Origin: a virus
Direction: 5' to 3' (one strand)
IMG/VR virus record: IMGVR_UViG_3300030060_002291
Span: 1-47,495 of that record
Length of the DNA stretch: 47,495 nt
Position numbers and translations under genes: made by a program. The notes under the pieces are model-generated. The model did not search any database. It was not told where the DNA came from and saw only the letters and a list, made by a program, of their open reading frames with translations. This document shows, one piece after another, positions 26,166 through 32,410 of this stretch. Each line of letters opens with the position of its first letter. Position 1 is the first letter of the stretch.

Positions 26166-26680
26166 TAAAATGGCAAGTCATCAGGATCTACAGGGTCAGG
26201 CGCACTTTGAGCAGCATCTTCTTTTCTGTAGTTCTTAGGATAACCTTTAGCTAATTGATCTTCAAACTCTTTACCTAGTTCTGTATCAGAACCAACTTTA
26301 CCAAGCTTAGACCATATAGCTCTTTTATACTTACCAGTGCATGGGTAGCTCAAAGAAAGCACTTCTGCATTAGCAAGATCTTCTAAGTTAATATCGCCAG
26401 TGTCAGACACATTTAAGTCTTTACCAGCTGCCAAGAATAATGAGTTTACTAAATCTGGGTATGCCAGTTCAGTAACAACATCATTCATGTCTTTAACATA
26501 GTTTTGGTTAATAAATGTAGTATATTTATAACCACGTTCACAATCTTCTAATTCTAACTTTACAGTTGTATCATTGTATTGTGATTCTATTTGTTCTGCT
26601 CCAACAATGTAACACTTATTAATAAAGTATTTACGGCTGCCGTTGCTAGAACTTTTTATTTTAGTACCAGTTATAGCCAT
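26165..26680 (-). CDS. ssb: Single-stranded DNA-binding protein
   Basis: 171 residues. AGGAGG precedes the ATG at good spacing. Strand-rich N-terminal domain with KYFINKCYIVGAEQI and TTVKLELEDCERGYKYTTF fits an OB fold; the C-terminus is a flexible Ala/Pro/Asp stretch ending DPVDPDDLPF. That acidic tip matches the SSB tail (DDIPF in E. coli) that recruits replication and repair proteins. It coats ssDNA at forks and recombination intermediates. The OB body is divergent, so the call leans on the tail and on context next to the primase-helicase. Confidence 0.8.
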   Translation of the reverse strand: MAITGTKIKSSSNGSRKYFINKCYIVGAEQIESQYNDTTVKLELEDCERGYKYTTFINQNYVKDMNDVVTELAYPDLVNSLFLAAGKDLNVSDTGDINLEDLANAEVLSLSYPCTGKYKRAIWSKLGKVGSDTELGKEFEDQLAKGYPKNYRKEDAAQSAPDPVDPDDLPF

Positions 26681-26946
26681 TATTCCTCCTTTTCATCGGT
26701 TGCTAAACTACTTGTTTTTTCTTGTACAGCGTCATTAGTTGCATCAACTTCATTCATTAATGCTTCATTAACTACTTCTAGAACAAGATCAACATCTGGA
26801 TATTCATAGTTGTAACGTTCTTCGTCTTCTGCGAATGGAACATTAACTAATAGGAATGTACCATAATTATTTCTAATCCATTGGTACTCTCCTGGTTGTA
26901 CACCTGATACTCGGTGTTCTTGAGGCATTGGTCTTTTATCAGCCAT
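26680..26946 (-). CDS. Unknown acidic protein (88 aa)
   Basis: MADKRPMPQEHRVSGVQPGE, then YQWIRNNYGTFLLVNVPF and a long Glu/Asp-rich helical tail to KEE. GGAGG lies 6 bases before ATG. The short folded N-part looks like a beta hairpin. Sits between SSB and the annealing protein and shares one base with the SSB gene; its acidic tail could be a DNA mimic or protein-contact arm. No family recognised. Confidence 0.65.
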   Translation of the reverse strand: MADKRPMPQEHRVSGVQPGEYQWIRNNYGTFLLVNVPFAEDEERYNYEYPDVDLVLEVVNEALMNEVDATNDAVQEKTSSLATDEKEE

Positions 26947-27508
26947 TTGCTACCTCCTTCTCTAACAGTTGGTTAAAGAATGTTTCAGCTCTAGCTACTT
27001 TGACTTTAGTGTCATAATAACCGTTGCTGCGTTTCTTTTTGAATGCTAACAAATCTTCTTTTGTCATCAGTTCTTTTTCAAAACATTGTTTTGATAACGA
27101 ATCTAACGTTTCCAAAGATTTGATAGTCGGATTAACGACTTTTTGTTTAGCTTGAGCGTTCTCAACTTCCTCACGAGAAGCGATTGAATGATCAACGCCA
27201 AAACCTGCAAATGCAAGGGCCCTACCCACTGCACTCGTTTCGCCATTTTCCAAAGCACTCGTCTTATTAACAAACCCAGTATTATCTCTTTCAGCCGCAT
27301 ATCCTGTGTAATATACTTCTGGTTCTGATAACGGGTCTGGCGTGAATATCGCTTTGATGATATACTCATTACATGTTTCTCCTGTTGCTGTGTCTTTAAT
27401 TGGTTGTACGTTTACTAATTCAGTACGTATTTGACACTTAGGAAACTCATCGTGAGCATTCACTACACGATCTTTGACTAACGCATAGTCTTTTACATTA
27501 AAGGCCAT
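26939..27508 (-). CDS. ERF-like single-strand annealing protein (putative)
   Basis: 189 residues. The segment SALENGETSAVGRALAFAGF (about residues 84-103) is the signature I know from ERF-like and related phage recombination proteins (ENAETSAIGRAL). N-terminal part is mixed alpha/beta (IRTELVNVQPIKD, EYIIKAIFTPD); C-terminal part is charged helix. Family role: anneals complementary ssDNA, enabling recombination-dependent repair or concatemer formation. SSB two genes down and a resolvase further along support this. No exonuclease partner is visible. A stem-loop stands ~24 bases before its start. Confidence 0.65.
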   Translation of the reverse strand: MAFNVKDYALVKDRVVNAHDEFPKCQIRTELVNVQPIKDTATGETCNEYIIKAIFTPDPLSEPEVYYTGYAAERDNTGFVNKTSALENGETSAVGRALAFAGFGVDHSIASREEVENAQAKQKVVNPTIKSLETLDSLSKQCFEKELMTKEDLLAFKKKRSNGYYDTKVKVARAETFFNQLLEKEVANG

Positions 27509-27531
27509 TTATTTCTCCTTGTTTTAAGTTG

Positions 27532-27574
27532 GCTTGGACAACCAATCTAGTATTAATAAATTGATTATCCAAGC
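27532..27574 (-). promoter_or_regulatory. 15-bp stem-loop upstream of the annealing-protein gene
   Basis: Arms 27532-27546 (GCTTGGACAACCAAT) and 27560-27574 (ATTGATTATCCAAGC), loop 13 bases. Two imperfect pairs (27539/27567 and 27542/27564) are C-A on the + strand but G-U in leftward RNA, so the helix is complete only in the transcript. No T-run follows, so it is not a normal terminator. RNase III-type processing site, mRNA stabiliser or attenuator are possible. The 3' arm in RNA contains ATTGGTTGTCC, close to the motif shared at 23.3 and 32.2 kb. Confidence 0.7.
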
Positions 27575-27585
27575 GTTATTTACTG

Positions 27586-27915
27586 TTAATCTAATAAAAC
27601 CATGTACGCTTTTGCATTGTTTGCTCTAAACCAATCCAAACCTTTGCGTACATCTTTTTGCAGTTCTGGACTCGTCATATAATTAGGCATATATTGACTA
27701 CCCATTATTACCGAATACACTGCTTCTTCTACTGGTGATAGTTTATAAGATTCACCACTAAAAGGATTTACTACAGTCAACCACTCATCCAATTGACCGT
27801 ATTCATTGTCTACAATAGACGTGTCTGATAACTCGTATGGAAACTTAGTATACTTCCTCTTGGTAGTAATTTCTTTTCCATTACGTGCTATATATGTTAT
27901 ATGATTTTTCTTCAT
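27586..27915 (-). CDS. Conserved small phage protein (109 aa), unknown
   Basis: I chose the ATG at 27915 (MKKNHITYIARNGKEI), preceded by a perfect AGGAGG; 12 upstream codons are open but lie inside the previous gene. Reads NPFSGESYKLSPVEEAVYSV and ends KGLDWFRANNAKAYMVLLD, an ending I recognise from hypothetical proteins in many marine phages. Function unknown. It starts two bases after the previous stop. Confidence 0.7.
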   Translation of the reverse strand: MKKNHITYIARNGKEITTKRKYTKFPYELSDTSIVDNEYGQLDEWLTVVNPFSGESYKLSPVEEAVYSVIMGSQYMPNYMTSPELQKDVRKGLDWFRANNAKAYMVLLD

Positions 27916-27916
27916 A

Positions 27917-28171
27917 TTACACCTCCTCAACGTTGACAGGTAATACTCCACCTGTTATATTACATGTTTCTGCTTCTTTGTATATGTAATGCAATGCTCC
28001 AGGTCCATTACCTTCGTCATCTTGTCCTACAAAGAAAACATTATTTTCGGTTTCGAATATTAATCCACTACCACAATCTCTATCATCTGGATCCCATTCT
28101 TGCCATCTTACATCAAGTATTTTTTGTCCTTTTAAAAGCTCTTCAGCTTTTTTATGCCACCACATACTCAT
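27917..28171 (-). CDS. Unknown acidic protein (84 aa)
   Basis: MSMWWHKKAEELLKGQKILD, then VRWQEWDPDDRDCGSGLIF and a strand-rich end (NNVFFVGQDDEGNGPGALHY). Two Trp-rich segments and a beta-like core suggest a small folded domain. Start overlaps the previous stop as ATGA, and GGAG lies upstream. No family known to me. Confidence 0.65.
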   Translation of the reverse strand: MSMWWHKKAEELLKGQKILDVRWQEWDPDDRDCGSGLIFETENNVFFVGQDDEGNGPGALHYIYKEAETCNITGGVLPVNVEEV

Positions 28172-28308
28172 TCTTGTATTCTCCTTATTATGTATTTACA
28201 ACATTCGTATGCAAAACATATCATAAAGATAAACACCCAAAACTCTACTGATGTAAAGCAATGTATGTATACAATGTCATGATCTACATCATACCACAAA
28301 CTATTCAT
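28168..28308 (-). CDS. Small membrane protein (46 aa)
   Basis: MNSLWYDVDHDIVYIHCFTS followed by a hydrophobic helix FWVFIFMICFAYECC and a basic end KYIIRRIQE: one transmembrane segment with a positive cytoplasmic tail. GGAGG stands ahead of the ATG. Overlaps both neighbours (8 and 4 bases). Early-expressed one-helix proteins in phages often hit host membrane processes or exclusion; that is only analogy. Confidence 0.6.
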   Translation of the reverse strand: MNSLWYDVDHDIVYIHCFTSVEFWVFIFMICFAYECCKYIIRRIQE

Positions 28309-28549
28309 TTGTACCCTCCTCAATTTTATGAAATTGATATACCCATTGGTTTTTATGTTTTAAGCTGCTGTTATTATCTGTAAATAACCACCATGCTCTA
28401 CCATACTGTTTAGCAAAAGCTTCACGTTCTGCTATACCTTTTTTTGACCAAGGATCTACAAATTTCATTTTCTTCATACGATCTTGTATGGTTTCTATTT
28501 TATTTAAGCCTTTACGTTTACGCCAGGCTTCTTCTCTACTCAAGCTCAT
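28301..28549 (-). CDS. Unknown basic protein (82 aa)
   Basis: Start chosen at 28549 (MSLSREEAWRKRKG) because GGAG lies 6 bases before it; five upstream codons are also open. Basic, helical N-half, then WSKKGIAEREAFAKQYGRAW and WWLFTDNNSSLKHKNQWVY. Aromatic-rich end may form a beta hairpin. TAATG overlap with the upstream gene. No match recalled. Confidence 0.6.
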   Translation of the reverse strand: MSLSREEAWRKRKGLNKIETIQDRMKKMKFVDPWSKKGIAEREAFAKQYGRAWWLFTDNNSSLKHKNQWVYQFHKIEEGTNE

Positions 28550-28794
28550 TAATATCTCCAACAATCATCACAAAGAGCATCGCCTTTTTTATGTTGACTC
28601 CAAAATATTTGGTCTTTTTTACTCATATAATCCCACCAATTTAAATCATCTGAATATTCTATAACTCCACATTCATCGCAAGTATTTAAATCGGTATTAT
28701 CTAAAATATATGCTACTACTTCAGATATATATTTCGGATTATCACTTCTAGATTTCATTCCTACCATTTCCTTTTGGTGATATTCATCTATCAT
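28549..28794 (-). CDS. Small zinc-ribbon-like protein (81 aa)
   Basis: Two CxxC knuckles: NTCDECGVIEYS in the middle and ALCDDCWRY at the end, about 30 residues apart, which makes a four-cysteine zinc site. MIDEYHQKEMVGMKSRSDNP at the start and KYISEVVAYILDN before the first knuckle. Could bind nucleic acid or a host enzyme (some small phage zinc proteins hit RNA polymerase); no direct evidence. Confidence 0.65.
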   Translation of the reverse strand: MIDEYHQKEMVGMKSRSDNPKYISEVVAYILDNTDLNTCDECGVIEYSDDLNWWDYMSKKDQIFWSQHKKGDALCDDCWRY

Positions 28795-28939
28795 TATTAA
28801 CTCTCTTTCCTAAACTATTATTATATTCCATAAGTTTATCGACCATTTTTTTGTACTTATTAGTTCGAAATATAAAATTGTTTTTGTTTAAATGACCTTC
28901 GTGTTTAATTGAAAACGTTTTATCTATTATTTTTGTCAC
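28784..28939 (-). CDS. Small basic protein (51 aa), GTG start
   Basis: Begins MTKIIDKTFSIKHEGHLNKN, with NFIFRTNKYKKMVDKLME following. GTG start with AAGGAG 6 bases upstream. Overlaps upstream gene by 20 bases and downstream by 11. Lys/Asn-rich with one likely helix. Function unknown. Confidence 0.55.
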   Translation of the reverse strand: MTKIIDKTFSIKHEGHLNKNNFIFRTNKYKKMVDKLMEYNNSLGKRVNNDR

Positions 28940-29060
28940 GTTTTCTCCTTAAACTACTTATTTGGTTATAATACATAAATTCAAAACCTAAGTCTGACAA
29001 TTTGTCAATCAGTTTTTGTATTTTTTCTTGTATATCTAACGCTTTTTCAGACGCACTCAT
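28920..29060 (-). CDS. Small helical protein (46 aa)
   Basis: MSASEKALDIQEKIQKLIDK with a strong heptad pattern, then LSDLGFEFMYYNQISS and a basic end RRKRDKNNR. Its start overlaps the preceding stop by 14 bases; no good SD, so it probably relies on coupling. Function unknown. Confidence 0.5.
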   Translation of the reverse strand: MSASEKALDIQEKIQKLIDKLSDLGFEFMYYNQISSLRRKRDKNNR

Positions 29061-29310
29061 TGAGATCACCCCATTTATCGTATAGATCGTCAAAGTTGCT
29101 TAACATTTGTTGCCAAGTATCTTTATCAATACTAACACTTGATGATTCTCTTGCCATAGGACTTAGCATATTATATTGTCCGTCTTGCCTAACTTCCAAC
29201 AATGCTATCCATTCGTCTTTATATATTTTGTTAACTGGATCTTTGTCAGTTCCATTTCCAACAAATGCATATTCATCTTTTTCTAAGGTTATTACTTGTA
29301 CATTTCCCAT
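29047..29310 (-). CDS. Unknown acidic protein (87 aa)
   Basis: MGNVQVITLEKDEYAFVGNG then DEWIALLEVRQDGQYNML and a C-terminal helix TWQQMLSNFDDLYDKWGDL. AGGAG 7 bases before ATG. A short beta sheet plus one helix; no family recognised. First gene after the structured spacer 29311-29490, whose folds would form its 5' leader. Confidence 0.65.
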   Translation of the reverse strand: MGNVQVITLEKDEYAFVGNGTDKDPVNKIYKDEWIALLEVRQDGQYNMLSPMARESSSVSIDKDTWQQMLSNFDDLYDKWGDLNECV

Positions 29311-29336
29311 TTTTTTCTCCTAATTGTTAATATGTT

Positions 29337-29386
29337 CAGAACTGAGGTAGCTGTACACGTGCTCATCTTTGGCTACCTCTATTCTG
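29337..29386 (-). promoter_or_regulatory. Stem-loop I in the 29.3-29.5 kb leader
   Basis: GAGGTAGC (29344-29351) pairs with GCTACCTC (29372-29379), and after a 2x2 internal loop CAGAA (29337-29341) pairs with TTCTG (29382-29386). Lies 27 bases ahead of the 29310 start in leftward RNA. Both strands pair equally well, so sense is assumed from the operon. Confidence 0.6.
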
Positions 29387-29390
29387 ATTT

Positions 29391-29441
29391 AAGTCACTGG
29401 GCATCTACTGGTGCTCTACCATGTATCATCCTATGTGACTT
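29391..29441 (-). promoter_or_regulatory. Stem-loop II in the same leader
   Basis: AAGTCAC (29391-29397) pairs with GTGACTT (29435-29441), 7 bp, loop ~37 bases with weak internal pairing. On the + strand it is followed by TTT, so a rightward terminator role cannot be excluded. A small third hairpin, CAGGA/TCCTG at 29458-29470, follows it upstream in leftward RNA. The whole 180-base gap has no convincing ORF. Confidence 0.5.
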
Positions 29442-29490
29442 TTTGCTACGCAATCATCAGGATATTCCTGTTATCGGACCACCTGACAAA

Positions 29491-29832
29491 TTACTTACTT
29501 AACTTTCCAACTTTACGCATCCAAGTTGGTGGTGCCATATGTTTCAACCAGTCTTGCATTGTAGGTATAAAACCACAATCTTCTAAGACATGTTGTTCTG
29601 CAACATATCGCACTGGTATTTGTTTCGGTTTATCTCTATGTGTTATGGTAATATATTTACCAAATGTATCGATACACCAACCAATACCTTCTGAATGATG
29701 TCGCATTGCTCTATGTGTAACAAAAGCATAACCACGTTTACTATCGTCAAACCAATGATGGATTGGTAGATAATCATCTACCGTTCCACCATACTTTTTG
29801 ACACTGCTTTTGCTATGCATTAAAGGGTCCAT
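29491..29832 (-). CDS. Unknown protein (113 aa)
   Basis: MDPLMHSKSSVKKYGGTVDD, then IHHWFDDSKRGYAFVTHRAM and HHSEGIGWCIDTFGKY. Rich in His and aromatic residues; strand-rich core (KYITITHRDKPKQIPVRYV) and a basic end. The repeated His residues may bind metal, but spacing fits no known site. Starts in the previous stop (TAATG). Confidence 0.65.
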   Translation of the reverse strand: MDPLMHSKSSVKKYGGTVDDYLPIHHWFDDSKRGYAFVTHRAMRHHSEGIGWCIDTFGKYITITHRDKPKQIPVRYVAEQHVLEDCGFIPTMQDWLKHMAPPTWMRKVGKLSK

Positions 29833-30869
29833 TATAAACCCTTACTATCAAGATAATCTAAAATACTTATTATCTTATTTCTATCTGCTTTTCTTGTGAA
29901 ATCAAGAGTAGAACCAGCATAAGTATTTATTTTCAACTCATCTTGAATGAATTTGCGTAATGCCTTTTGATCTGTTGCTTTAAACGTTGAATCGCTTTCT
30001 GTCGTTTCTACTTCAGTAATATTGCGATTCTGTTCTACTGCTACATCAATTTCATATTTAGTAGAATCTTCATCATTCGGTCTAAGTTTATAATGAACAG
30101 TATTTTGACTACCTTCATTAATTTCCCAACCACCGTCAAGCTGTGAATAACAATGACTTTCCAACCTAGACCAAGTATTAACACTAATATCAGGAAACGC
30201 TATAGTTACTGGATGATTAATACTTGTTGAACTTGTTTCTCCTGCATACGTATTTACATATGGTAATGAATACACACCATTTGTATGCATATCACTATTT
30301 GCATTGCGATATAATTCAACTTTATTGTCATTTGTATTTACACTATGTATTTTCCATTTACCATTATGAAATAACTCGTTAAAAACTGGAAGTTGTTTAC
30401 CAATATAGTCACAAAAACTATTAGGATCAGTTACACTTGTATCCAAAAACACTTGTTCTGCTTTTGATTTAGTATCATATTTACAATGATAACTATATTC
30501 ATAACCATATGCTTCAGTGTTGTAACCTTTTGCTAATGTTATTGTTAAACATTCAACGTTTATTTCAATTTCAGTATCGTCTTTATCATAAAAACGAACT
30601 TCTTCGATACCACCATCGTCACCACAACCATTAACATCAAATTCAATTACACGAATATCTGTATTATTGTAAATTTGATGTAATGAATCTGCGATTGTCA
30701 GGTTTCTACTTGCTTTTTGCAACCTATCACCTATACAACTAATTGCCCACCAATCAAAACCATCAATTGGTTTACCGTTATTTCCTGATTTACCAAATGC
30801 TTTTGATGATGCATCTGATGTATTAATTACTAAGTTATCTATTAATGTACTCATTCCTCTATAACTCAT
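29832..30869 (-). CDS. Large unknown early protein (345 aa)
   Basis: Largest unknown of the leftward block. MSYRGMSTLIDNLVINTSDA; a Gly-rich acidic segment FDVNGCGDDGGIEEVRFYD near residue 80; then FKATDQKALRKFIQDELKIN near the C-terminus. GGAGG precedes the start, which overlaps the previous gene by 11 bases. Soluble, mixed alpha/beta, with many Asp/Asn/Ser. The segment with DDGGIEE and the trailing beta strands suggests a repeated beta domain found in some phage hypothetical proteins, but I cannot name it. Confidence 0.65.
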   Translation of the reverse strand: MSYRGMSTLIDNLVINTSDASSKAFGKSGNNGKPIDGFDWWAISCIGDRLQKASRNLTIADSLHQIYNNTDIRVIEFDVNGCGDDGGIEEVRFYDKDDTEIEINVECLTITLAKGYNTEAYGYEYSYHCKYDTKSKAEQVFLDTSVTDPNSFCDYIGKQLPVFNELFHNGKWKIHSVNTNDNKVELYRNANSDMHTNGVYSLPYVNTYAGETSSTSINHPVTIAFPDISVNTWSRLESHCYSQLDGGWEINEGSQNTVHYKLRPNDEDSTKYEIDVAVEQNRNITEVETTESDSTFKATDQKALRKFIQDELKINTYAGSTLDFTRKADRNKIISILDYLDSKGL

Positions 30870-31089
30870 CTGCTTCCTCCATTTTTTCTATGTCGTTACG
30901 CTTTTGGATATATGAATTATCCCAAGCAACTGCAACATAGTATGTTATTAAGTTTCTTATTTCATACGGTTCTTTATTGCTTCCCAGTATGTAATCAACG
31001 AATTTGTCCAAAGTTTGCATTTCCTTTTCATGCTCTTTGGCCCTATTTTCGAAAATGTCATAATGCATTTTCTCTTCAACCTTAGCCAT
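30859..31089 (-). CDS. Small helical protein (76 aa)
   Basis: MAKVEEKMHYDIFENRAKEH, then EMQTLDKFVDYILGSN and NLITYYVAVAWDNSYIQKR. GGGAG lies 5 bases before the ATG. It overlaps the MazG-like gene by 133 bases in another frame, the longest same-strand overlap in the window. Helical throughout. Function unknown; it might act with, or be fused by frameshift to, the upstream product. Confidence 0.6.
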   Translation of the reverse strand: MAKVEEKMHYDIFENRAKEHEKEMQTLDKFVDYILGSNKEPYEIRNLITYYVAVAWDNSYIQKRNDIEKMEEADEL

Positions 31090-31274
31090 TTCGACTCCCT
31101 TCTTTTGATTTCGATTATCTTTGCTGCTAAATAAACAGCCATATCTAATGCTTCCTCTAAAGCATCTTGCAAATGATCACGTGTGTCATCAAATGGTACT
31201 TCTGCACCGTGTTCTTTTGCACCCTGTGTCAGTCGTTTTTCAATCAACTGCACAATTTTTTGATTATTGTTCAT
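30957..31274 (-). CDS. MazG/dNTP pyrophosphohydrolase-like small protein
   Basis: 105 residues. Start at 31274 (MNNNQKIVQLIEK) chosen because GGAGG lies 8 bases before it. The N-terminal ~65 residues (QGAKEHGAEVPFDDTRDHLQ, ALEEALDMAVYLAAKIIEIK) look like the EE-x-x-D helix pair of all-alpha NTP pyrophosphatases, here with E, E and D for Mg2+. These enzymes hydrolyse (d)NTPs or (p)ppGpp. The last ~44 residues are basic, unlike the family, and run out of frame across the next gene, so the true domain may stop near residue 62. Confidence 0.45.
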   Translation of the reverse strand: MNNNQKIVQLIEKRLTQGAKEHGAEVPFDDTRDHLQDALEEALDMAVYLAAKIIEIKRRESKWLRLKRKCIMTFSKIGPKSMKRKCKLWTNSLITYWEAIKNRMK

Positions 31275-31301
31275 AGTTTTTTCCTCCAACTATTGTTTAA
31301 G

Positions 31302-31338
31302 TGATAAGCGTGACTATAATCCCAAGCCACGCTTATCA
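31302..31338 (-). promoter_or_regulatory. Perfect 11-bp stem-loop before the MazG-like gene
   Basis: TGATAAGCGTG (31302-31312) pairs with CACGCTTATCA (31328-31338), loop 15 bases. It ends 28 bases before the 31274 start. No U-tract. The rest of this gap, 31339-31402, holds an AGGAGG followed by ATG AGA TAA, a two-codon frame, and no gene I can support. Confidence 0.65.
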
Positions 31339-31402
31339 GATGCATAATTATCTCATTGTTTCCTCCTATTTTATTCTCACTTCATTGAGAACAGAAGTAC
31401 AA

Positions 31403-31669
31403 TTATCTATGCATCTCGTTGTCATAGAAGGAAGGTTCTATGAAATTTTCGCTACTATCAACGGTATTTCCTACATTATCAATAGTATCAACCTTCCATC
31501 TACCATGTTGATTTGCTTTCTTTGTAAAATGTGCTTTCAAGTGACTTAGTTCTCTACGTGTTTCTTCACAACAAGCATCATATAAATTCATTTCTCTTGT
31601 TGTTACGTCAGTATCAGCAACTGTTTCTCTACAATGTTTGCATACCATTCTTAACATATTATGCCTCAT
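31403..31669 (-). CDS. Small cysteine-containing protein (88 aa)
   Basis: MRHNMLRMVCKHCRETVADT gives a CxxC knuckle; a second CC pair follows (YDACCEETRRELSHLKAHF). Four Cys could hold zinc, like a rubredoxin-type knuckle pair, with a helical middle. The ATG overlaps the previous stop region (11 bases shared). Function unknown. Confidence 0.6.
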   Translation of the reverse strand: MRHNMLRMVCKHCRETVADTDVTTREMNLYDACCEETRRELSHLKAHFTKKANQHGRWKVDTIDNVGNTVDSSENFIEPSFYDNEMHR

Positions 31670-31877
31670 TGTCTTTCACAACGTTATAATATATTGCCCA
31701 CATATGTTTTAACGTCATCTTTTTTTGAACCATTTGCAACCGCTCATCAAAGTCGTTTGATTCCCTTAACTTGCTCAAATCTACCTTGTATTTGGCCAGG
31801 AACCACGTTTTAAACTTTGATGAGTGCTGCAACTTTGTATAGTAACAATGTGCTTTTGAACTAAAAAGTTCTCGCAC
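31659..31877 (-). CDS. Small helical protein (72 aa), GTG start
   Basis: MRELFSSKAHCYYTKLQHSS and FKTWFLAKYKVDLSKLRESN, then two more helices (QMVQKKMTLKHMWAIYYNV). GTG start overlaps the previous TAG (TAGTG) with GAGGA just upstream. Basic and aromatic-rich. Unknown; a nucleic-acid contact role is possible. Confidence 0.6.
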   Translation of the reverse strand: MRELFSSKAHCYYTKLQHSSKFKTWFLAKYKVDLSKLRESNDFDERLQMVQKKMTLKHMWAIYYNVVKDNEA

Positions 31878-32077
31878 TACAAATCCTCAACAGATATTTT
31901 TATTCTACGATTCTTTGCTTGGACATTCACAAAGGTTATTTGCATATCGTAGTATTCTGATATTGTTTGATTGTTTTCCTTGCTACTCATAAGTTCTACG
32001 TCATCTTGTATGACTTCATCATCATAATCGATTTTGTCATCAAATTTGACTGTGAACTCGTCATTATTTTTCGTCAT
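31877..32077 (-). CDS. Small acidic protein (66 aa)
   Basis: MTKNNDEFTVKFDDKIDYDD, EVIQDDVELMSSKENNQ, then a strand-rich end (YDMQITFVNVQAKNRRIKIS). Strong negative charge in the N-half might mimic DNA. Overlaps the membrane micro-gene upstream by 14 bases. No family known. Confidence 0.6.
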   Translation of the reverse strand: MTKNNDEFTVKFDDKIDYDDEVIQDDVELMSSKENNQTISEYYDMQITFVNVQAKNRRIKISVEDL

Positions 32078-32153
32078 CAGTTGCTCGTTTCATTTCAGCG
32101 AACCATACTGATACTAGGCAAATAATAAGACCTATAAATAGTATCGTTTTCAT
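32064..32153 (-). CDS. One-helix membrane micro-protein (29 aa)
   Basis: MKTILFIGLIICLVSVWFAE followed by MKRATDDEK. A single transmembrane helix with a short charged tail. GGAGGG lies 7 bases before the ATG, a strong signal for so small a frame. It is the first frame after the structured gap 32154-32410, so that RNA would be its leader. Role unknown; small early membrane proteins can act in superinfection exclusion or host take-over. Confidence 0.6.
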   Translation of the reverse strand: MKTILFIGLIICLVSVWFAEMKRATDDEK

Positions 32154-32200
32154 GACACCCTCCTTCATCGGTTGTTGTATACGATCACACGGTTTTTATT

Positions 32201-32212
32201 GTAGCCAACCAA
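32201..32212 (-). repeat. Shared 12-base motif, copy 2
   Basis: TTGGTTGGCTAC in leftward sense; identical to 23332-23343. Nine of its bases (32204-32212) belong to the 3' arm of the helix 32204-32277. Confidence 0.5.
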
Positions 32213-32277
32213 CGAATCACGAGATCTAAGGGATATGATACCTAACTGATATGAGGTATTGTGACACGTTGATTGGC
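32204..32277 (-). ncRNA. Candidate structured RNA leader, 74 nt
   Basis: Closing helix: GCCAACCAACG (32204-32214) with CGTTGATTGGC (32267-32277), 11 pairs; the one imperfect pair (32209/32272) is G-U only in leftward RNA. Then TCAC/GTGA (32217-32220 with 32261-32264) and a hairpin ATACCT/AGGTAT (32238-32243 with 32254-32259). It stands ~50 bases ahead of the micro-protein start. The remaining gap up to 32410 has one more hairpin at 32304-32330 and no supported gene. May be a riboregulator, processing site or small RNA; resembles no riboswitch I know. Confidence 0.5.
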
Positions 32278-32294
32278 AGTTTTAATCTACTACG

Positions 32295-32306
32295 CATTAA
32301 TGGTAC
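32295..32306. repeat. Third copy of a CATTAATGGTA word
   Basis: CATTAATGGTAC here also forms the ends of the long inverted repeat at 32897-32971 (GTACCATTAATG and CATTAATGGTAG). Recurrence about 600 bases apart suggests a protein-binding word of the control region. Confidence 0.4.
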
Positions 32307-32330
32307 TTACAAGCGCTTTTTTGTAAGGTA
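32304..32330 (-). promoter_or_regulatory. Bulged hairpin in the 32.2-32.4 kb gap
   Basis: TACTTACAA (32304-32312) pairs with TTGTAAGGTA (32321-32330) with a single bulged base; loop GCGCTTTT. Just downstream of the first leftward gene in transcript order. Confidence 0.5.
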
Positions 32331-32410
32331 TTATGTAAATGTACTCGAAGTAGACATTGCTGCCTACTCCGAATACAAGGTTGGAACGAACTATGAAATG
32401 TGCGGACACA

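Noticed and set aside
31271-31345. 24-codon leftward frame starting MHLISVAWDYS
   Set aside because: It lies across the perfect hairpin, and the AGGAGG is 16 bases away. A two-codon ATG AGA TAA directly after that AGGAGG is also noted, but neither can be supported as a gene.
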